Of a DNA stretch of 64,000 nt, positions 61,422 through 64,000 are shown one piece after another (within the stretch, counting starts at the first letter, position 1; every line of letters starts with the position of its first letter). A program made the position numbers and the translations under genes. The stretch is from Roseivivax sp. THAF197b. GTDB lineage: Bacteria; Pseudomonadota; Alphaproteobacteria; Rhodobacterales; Rhodobacteraceae. Below the pieces are notes generated by a model. That model did not search any database. It was not told where the DNA came from and saw only the letters and a program-made list of their open reading frames with translations. The stretch spans positions 2,097,501 to 2,161,500 of the forward strand of contig NZ_CP045318.1 in assembly GCF_009363255.1 (NCBI RefSeq), read 5' to 3'.

Positions 61422-62975
61422 TCACCGTCCCTTGAAGAGCCCGCCCAGGATGCCGCGCACGATGCGGCGGCCCGTGGTGCCCTTGAGCTCCTTCACGACG
61501 GCTGATGCGATGGCCCCGCCGATGGACGTGTCGCGCGAGGAACGCCGCCGCGTCGGCCGGGATGTGGAGCGTTCCACGCGGCTGCCCGAATAACGCCGGG
61601 CGGCCTTGTATTCGCGCTCGGCCATTTCGGCCTCGTCCTCGCGGCGCTCTTCCTCCTCGGCCGCTTTCGCCGCCTCCTCGGCGCGGGCTTTCAGCATCTC
61701 GTAGGCCGAGGCGCGGTCGAGCGTCTTGCGGTATTTCAGATCGAGATCGCTGGCATCGATGATCGCCCGCCGCGCCGAGGGATCGAGCGGGCCCAGCTGC
61801 GACGAGGGCGGGCGGATCAGCGTGCGCTCGGCCACGCCGGGCACGCCCTTCTTCTGCAGCATGGAGGTCACCGCCTCACCGGTGCCGACCTCCTTGATCG
61901 CCTCCTCGATGTCGAAGCGCGGGTTCTCGCGGTAGGTCTCGGCGGCCAGCCGCAGCGCCTTGCGGTCGCGCGCGGTGAAGGCGCGCAGCGCATGCTGCAC
62001 GCGGTTGCCGAGCTGGCCCAGGATGTCCTCGGGCACATCGTCGGGGTTCTGGGTGATGAAATAGACGCCCACGCCCTTCGAGCGGATGAGCCGCGCCACC
62101 TGTTCGACCTTGTCCACCAGCGCCTTGGGCGCGTCGTCGAACAGCAGATGCGCCTCGTCGAAGAAGAAGACGAGCTTCGGCTTGTCGGGATTGCCCACCT
62201 CGGGCAGCTCCTCGAAGAGCTCGGACAGGAGCCACAGAAGGAAGGTCGCGTATAGCCGGGGCGAGGCCATCAGCGTATCGGCGGCGAGGATGTTGATCTG
62301 CCCGCGCCCGCCTTCGCGCAGGCGCATGATGTCCGACAGGTCGAGCGCGGGTTCGCCGAAGAGCTTCGCCCCGCCCTGGTTCTCGAGCACCAGTAGACGC
62401 CGCTGGATCGCACCCACCGATTGGGTGGCGATATTGCCGTAGCGCAGCGACAGCGTCTCGCGGTTCTCGCCCACCCAGACCAGGAGCGCCTGCAGATCCT
62501 TGAGATCGAGAAGCGGCAGGCCTTCTTCGTCAGCGACACGGAACGCGATGTTGAGGATGCCCTCCTGCGCCTCTGAAAGTTCCAGCAGGCGAGAGATCAG
62601 CAGCGGCCCCATCTCGGCCACGGTGGTGCGGATCGGATGGCCCTGATCGCCGAAAAGGTCCCAGAAGGTGGTCGGAAAGGCCTCGTAGATGTAGTCCGAG
62701 AAACCGATCGTCGCCGCGCGCTCGGTGAAGGGGCCATGCAGTTTGAACTCCGCCGATCCGCTCGCCGCAAGACCCGAAAGATCACCCTTCACGTCCGACA
62801 GGAAGACCGGCACACCCGCATTCGAAAAGCCTTCGGCGAGGATCTGCAACGTCACCGTTTTGCCCGTACCGGTCGCGCCCGCGATCAGCCCGTGGCGGTT
62901 GGCATAGGCCAGATCGAGCCATTGCTTGTCGCCGTAGCCTTCGCCGCCACCACCCACGAAGATGCCGTTATCCAT
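61422..62975 (-). CDS. HerA-like ATPase (DUF853/YjgR family)
   Basis: A 517-residue leftward ATPase. I start at the ATG at 62975 (MDNGIFVGGGGEGYGDKQWLDLAYANRHGL) because a good promoter maps so that the longer frame's ATG at 63014 would lie before the transcript start. Motifs: Walker A GATGTGKTVTLQ, FLSDVKGDLSGLA, Walker B LVFFFDEAHLLFDDAP, FITQNPDDVPEDILGQLGNRVQHALRAFTARDRKALR. It belongs to the FtsK/HerA P-loop class. A C-terminal Ala/Glu/Arg-rich coiled-coil stretch and a basic tail follow. The cellular role is not established. It leads the leftward operon through the VOC and GNAT genes. Confidence 0.92.
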   Translation of the reverse strand: MDNGIFVGGGGEGYGDKQWLDLAYANRHGLIAGATGTGKTVTLQILAEGFSNAGVPVFLSDVKGDLSGLAASGSAEFKLHGPFTERAATIGFSDYIYEAFPTTFWDLFGDQGHPIRTTVAEMGPLLISRLLELSEAQEGILNIAFRVADEEGLPLLDLKDLQALLVWVGENRETLSLRYGNIATQSVGAIQRRLLVLENQGGAKLFGEPALDLSDIMRLREGGRGQINILAADTLMASPRLYATFLLWLLSELFEELPEVGNPDKPKLVFFFDEAHLLFDDAPKALVDKVEQVARLIRSKGVGVYFITQNPDDVPEDILGQLGNRVQHALRAFTARDRKALRLAAETYRENPRFDIEEAIKEVGTGEAVTSMLQKKGVPGVAERTLIRPPSSQLGPLDPSARRAIIDASDLDLKYRKTLDRASAYEMLKARAEEAAKAAEEEERREDEAEMAEREYKAARRYSGSRVERSTSRPTRRRSSRDTSIGGAIASAVVKELKGTTGRRIVRGILGGLFKGR

Positions 62976-63009
62976 GCCGCCTGCCCCGTTCCTGATTTGT
63001 GCGATTGGC

Positions 63010-63038
63010 AACATACTTACTTAACCAATTGCTGTCAG
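63010..63038 (-). promoter_or_regulatory. probable promoter of the HerA-like gene
   Basis: On the leftward strand CTGACA (63038-63033) is followed after 17 bases by TATGTT (63015-63010), a good sigma70-like pair. Transcription would start near 63003, which supports the ATG at 62975 as the start of the HerA-like gene. Confidence 0.5.
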
Positions 63039-63102
63039 TGTGAATTTTGTCCGGCTCACGTGTTCTCTTTGAGTGCGGATTGACTTCCTCCCTGTCAGAC
63101 TG

Positions 63103-63129
63103 GCCGCGTCTTCGGACGCGGTCTTTTTT
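63103..63129 (+). terminator. orphan intrinsic terminator 1
   Basis: CCGCGTC (63104-63110) pairs with GACGCGG (63115-63121) over a TTCG loop, followed by TCTTTTTT. No rightward coding gene lies upstream of it, since the neighbouring gene on its left runs leftward. It therefore ends an unannotated transcript or blocks antisense reading. Confidence 0.8.
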
Positions 63130-63179
63130 GCGGCAACATTACAAGTGGGGCCTGTGTGGAAAACTGTTGATATTGCCTG

Positions 63180-63285
63180 TTGACGGGTCATCGATCCCAT
63201 CGTAGCGTCCCAACCAATGACAAAGTCGGCCAGTCCGACGGGGAGAGAATGGAAAAGAGAGCTTTCGAGCTCTCTTTTCTTTTTT
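63180..63285 (+). ncRNA. candidate small RNA with promoter and terminator
   Basis: A promoter-like pair TTGACG (63180-63185), 17 bases, TAGCGT (63203-63208) is followed by a stretch with a short hairpin (GTCGG/CCGAC), and then by a very strong terminator: AAAAGAGAGCT (63253-63263), TTCG loop, AGCTCTCTTTT (63268-63278) and a T-run. A transcript of about 70 bases from roughly 63214 to 63285 is predicted. There is no start codon with a ribosome site inside it. I do not recognise a known RNA family. Confidence 0.45.
63253..63285 (+). terminator. orphan intrinsic terminator 2
   Basis: A perfect 11-base stem with a TTCG tetraloop, followed by CTTTTTTG. It lies 140 bases upstream of the IalB-family gene and downstream of no coding gene in its direction, about 125 bases after orphan terminator 1. 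Confidence 0.9.
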
Positions 63286-63334
63286 GTCTTGGGATCAAAT
63301 CCTTGCGGGGCGAAGCTGACGCACATTTTGGTGC

Positions 63335-63350
63335 ATTGCAGCGCTGCAAT
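63335..63350. promoter_or_regulatory. 16-base perfect palindrome upstream of the IalB-family gene
   Basis: ATTGCAGCGCTGCAAT is its own reverse complement. It lies 75 bases before the ATG at 63426 and is preceded by another TGC. TGC-rich sites of this kind are bound by the PhaR repressor of polyhydroxybutyrate granule genes in Rhodobacterales (from memory), so a PhaR-like regulator is one candidate. Confidence 0.5.
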
Positions 63351-63425
63351 CCCCCCTGACACCGGGGCGAGAGCGTGCTAGAGGAGACGTCGAATTCGAT
63401 CAAGCTGCCCTGAGGAGCGCTGTAG

Positions 63426-64000
63426 ATGAAGACGACGCTGACCCACCTTTCCCTCATTGCCCTTCTGTCCGCAGCGCCCGCGCTGGCCCAGGACGAAAGC
63501 GCGGCCCCCGAAACCGAAGATGCGGCGCCTGCACAAAGTGAGCCTGCGCAAAGCGAAAGCGACGCCCCCGCAAGCCCGCCGATCTTCGACACGGGCGAGC
63601 CTGTGGGCGATGCCACGGCCGAAGGCGGCGCAGAGGGCGAAAGCACAAGCTACGTGCGCGAGACCATCGGCGACTGGTCGATCCAGTGCCTGCGCAATCC
63701 AGACGGCGACGATCCCTGCCAGCTCTACCAGCTTCTGAATGACGCCGACGGCAATTCCGTGGCCGAGGTCAGCCTGTTCAAGGTTGAGGGCCAGGGCCAG
63801 GCGGTGGCGGGTGCCAATTTCATCGTGCCGCTCGAGACGCTGCTGACCCAGAAGCTGACGGTCGCGGTCGATGGCGGTCAGGCCAAGCGCTACGACTTCG
63901 CCTTCTGCGCGCAGCTGGGCTGCGTGGCGCGGGTGGGCTTCACCGAGGCGGATATCAACCAGTTCAAGCGGGGCGCCACGGCCAACGTGACCATCGTGCC
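63426..64000 (+). CDS. invasion-associated locus B (IalB) family protein, 3' end cut
   Basis: The ATG at 63426 has GAGGAG upstream; 191 residues are visible before the window ends. Residues 1-21 are a signal peptide (ending APALAQ). Residues 22-75 are an acidic Ala/Pro/Ser/Glu-rich linker. The IalB domain begins VRETIGDWSIQCLRN and continues DPCQLYQLLNDADGNSVAEVSLFKV, ANFIVPLETLLTQKLTVAVDGG, FAFCAQLGCVARVGFTEADINQFKRGATANVTI. The Cys positions match the family. IalB proteins are periplasmic and widespread in non-pathogenic alphaproteobacteria, where their role is unknown. Confidence 0.92.
   Translation, partial: MKTTLTHLSLIALLSAAPALAQDESAAPETEDAAPAQSEPAQSESDAPASPPIFDTGEPVGDATAEGGAEGESTSYVRETIGDWSIQCLRNPDGDDPCQLYQLLNDADGNSVAEVSLFKVEGQGQAVAGANFIVPLETLLTQKLTVAVDGGQAKRYDFAFCAQLGCVARVGFTEADINQFKRGATANVTIV

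Overview
The window is a piece of a high-GC (about 64% by eye) alphaproteobacterial chromosome, most likely a marine Rhodobacterales (Roseobacter-group) bacterium. The evidence is the glyQ / small membrane protein / DUF1206 / glyS / PEP-utilising enzyme order, an HdaA-ppk1-ppx run, a short 446-residue alphaproteobacterial-type ProS, a form II cox cluster, TRAP and BMP-family transporters, and GGAGG-type ribosome sites. It holds 60 protein genes (two cut by the window edges). I see no rRNA, tRNA, IS element, prophage or CRISPR array. Long antisense reading frames are common but are GC-rich shadows.

Layout. 0-6.5 kb: a catabolic operon with a sugar-type ABC binding protein (cut at the left edge), three SDR dehydrogenases (one KduD-like, one like 2-keto-3-deoxy-L-fuconate dehydrogenase), a creatinase-fold M24 protein that lacks one metal ligand, an FMN-dependent L-2-hydroxyacid dehydrogenase and a P5C-reductase-like protein. 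6.6-10.5 kb: DUF2252, then a YgiB-like lipoprotein, a YgiC-like ATP-grasp ligase and a small membrane protein. 10.9-17.9 kb: aspartate dehydrogenase, divergent from a CodA-type deaminase and a complete BMP/nucleoside-type ABC importer. The deaminase carries Cys where E. coli CodA has the discriminating Asp314, which points to 5-methylcytosine. 17.9-24.4 kb: a malonate locus with a GntR/FCD regulator, a clear inverted-repeat operator, a TRAP transporter, malonyl-CoA decarboxylase and malonyl-CoA synthetase. 24.4-29.6 kb: a PycTM-like orphan membrane protein and a form II coxG-S-L-M operon. 29.7-31.2 kb: an ABC exporter pair of the PQQ/alcohol-associated type.

31.3-33.6 kb: two Lrp/AsnC regulators with two long perfect palindromes between them, then ilvC. 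33.7-38.6 kb: a secreted protein, a possible polysaccharide lyase, two tiny membrane proteins (51 and 25 residues), an EamA exporter and a periplasmic trypsin-fold protein whose catalytic His and Ser are both Ala. 38.7-46.9 kb: glyQ, glyS, a PPDK-like enzyme with an unusual N-terminal domain and a SleB-type cell-wall hydrolase. 47-52 kb: folB (fused to a degenerate amino-acid-kinase domain), folP, glmM and, convergent, proS. 52.4-58.1 kb: a PerM/AI-2E permease, hdaA, ppk1 and ppx (replication control and polyphosphate). 58.1-63 kb: a leftward series of housekeeping and hypothetical genes ending at a HerA-like ATPase. 63-64 kb: a regulatory-looking gap with two tandem intrinsic terminators not explained by any gene, then the start of an IalB-family gene cut by the right edge.

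The most interesting items are the candidate 5-methylcytosine salvage locus, the M24 protein with a Cys in a metal-ligand position, the pseudoprotease, the FolB-kinase-like fusion, the paired Lrp-locus palindromes and the possible small RNA near 63.2 kb. All functions are inferred from sequence reading alone.
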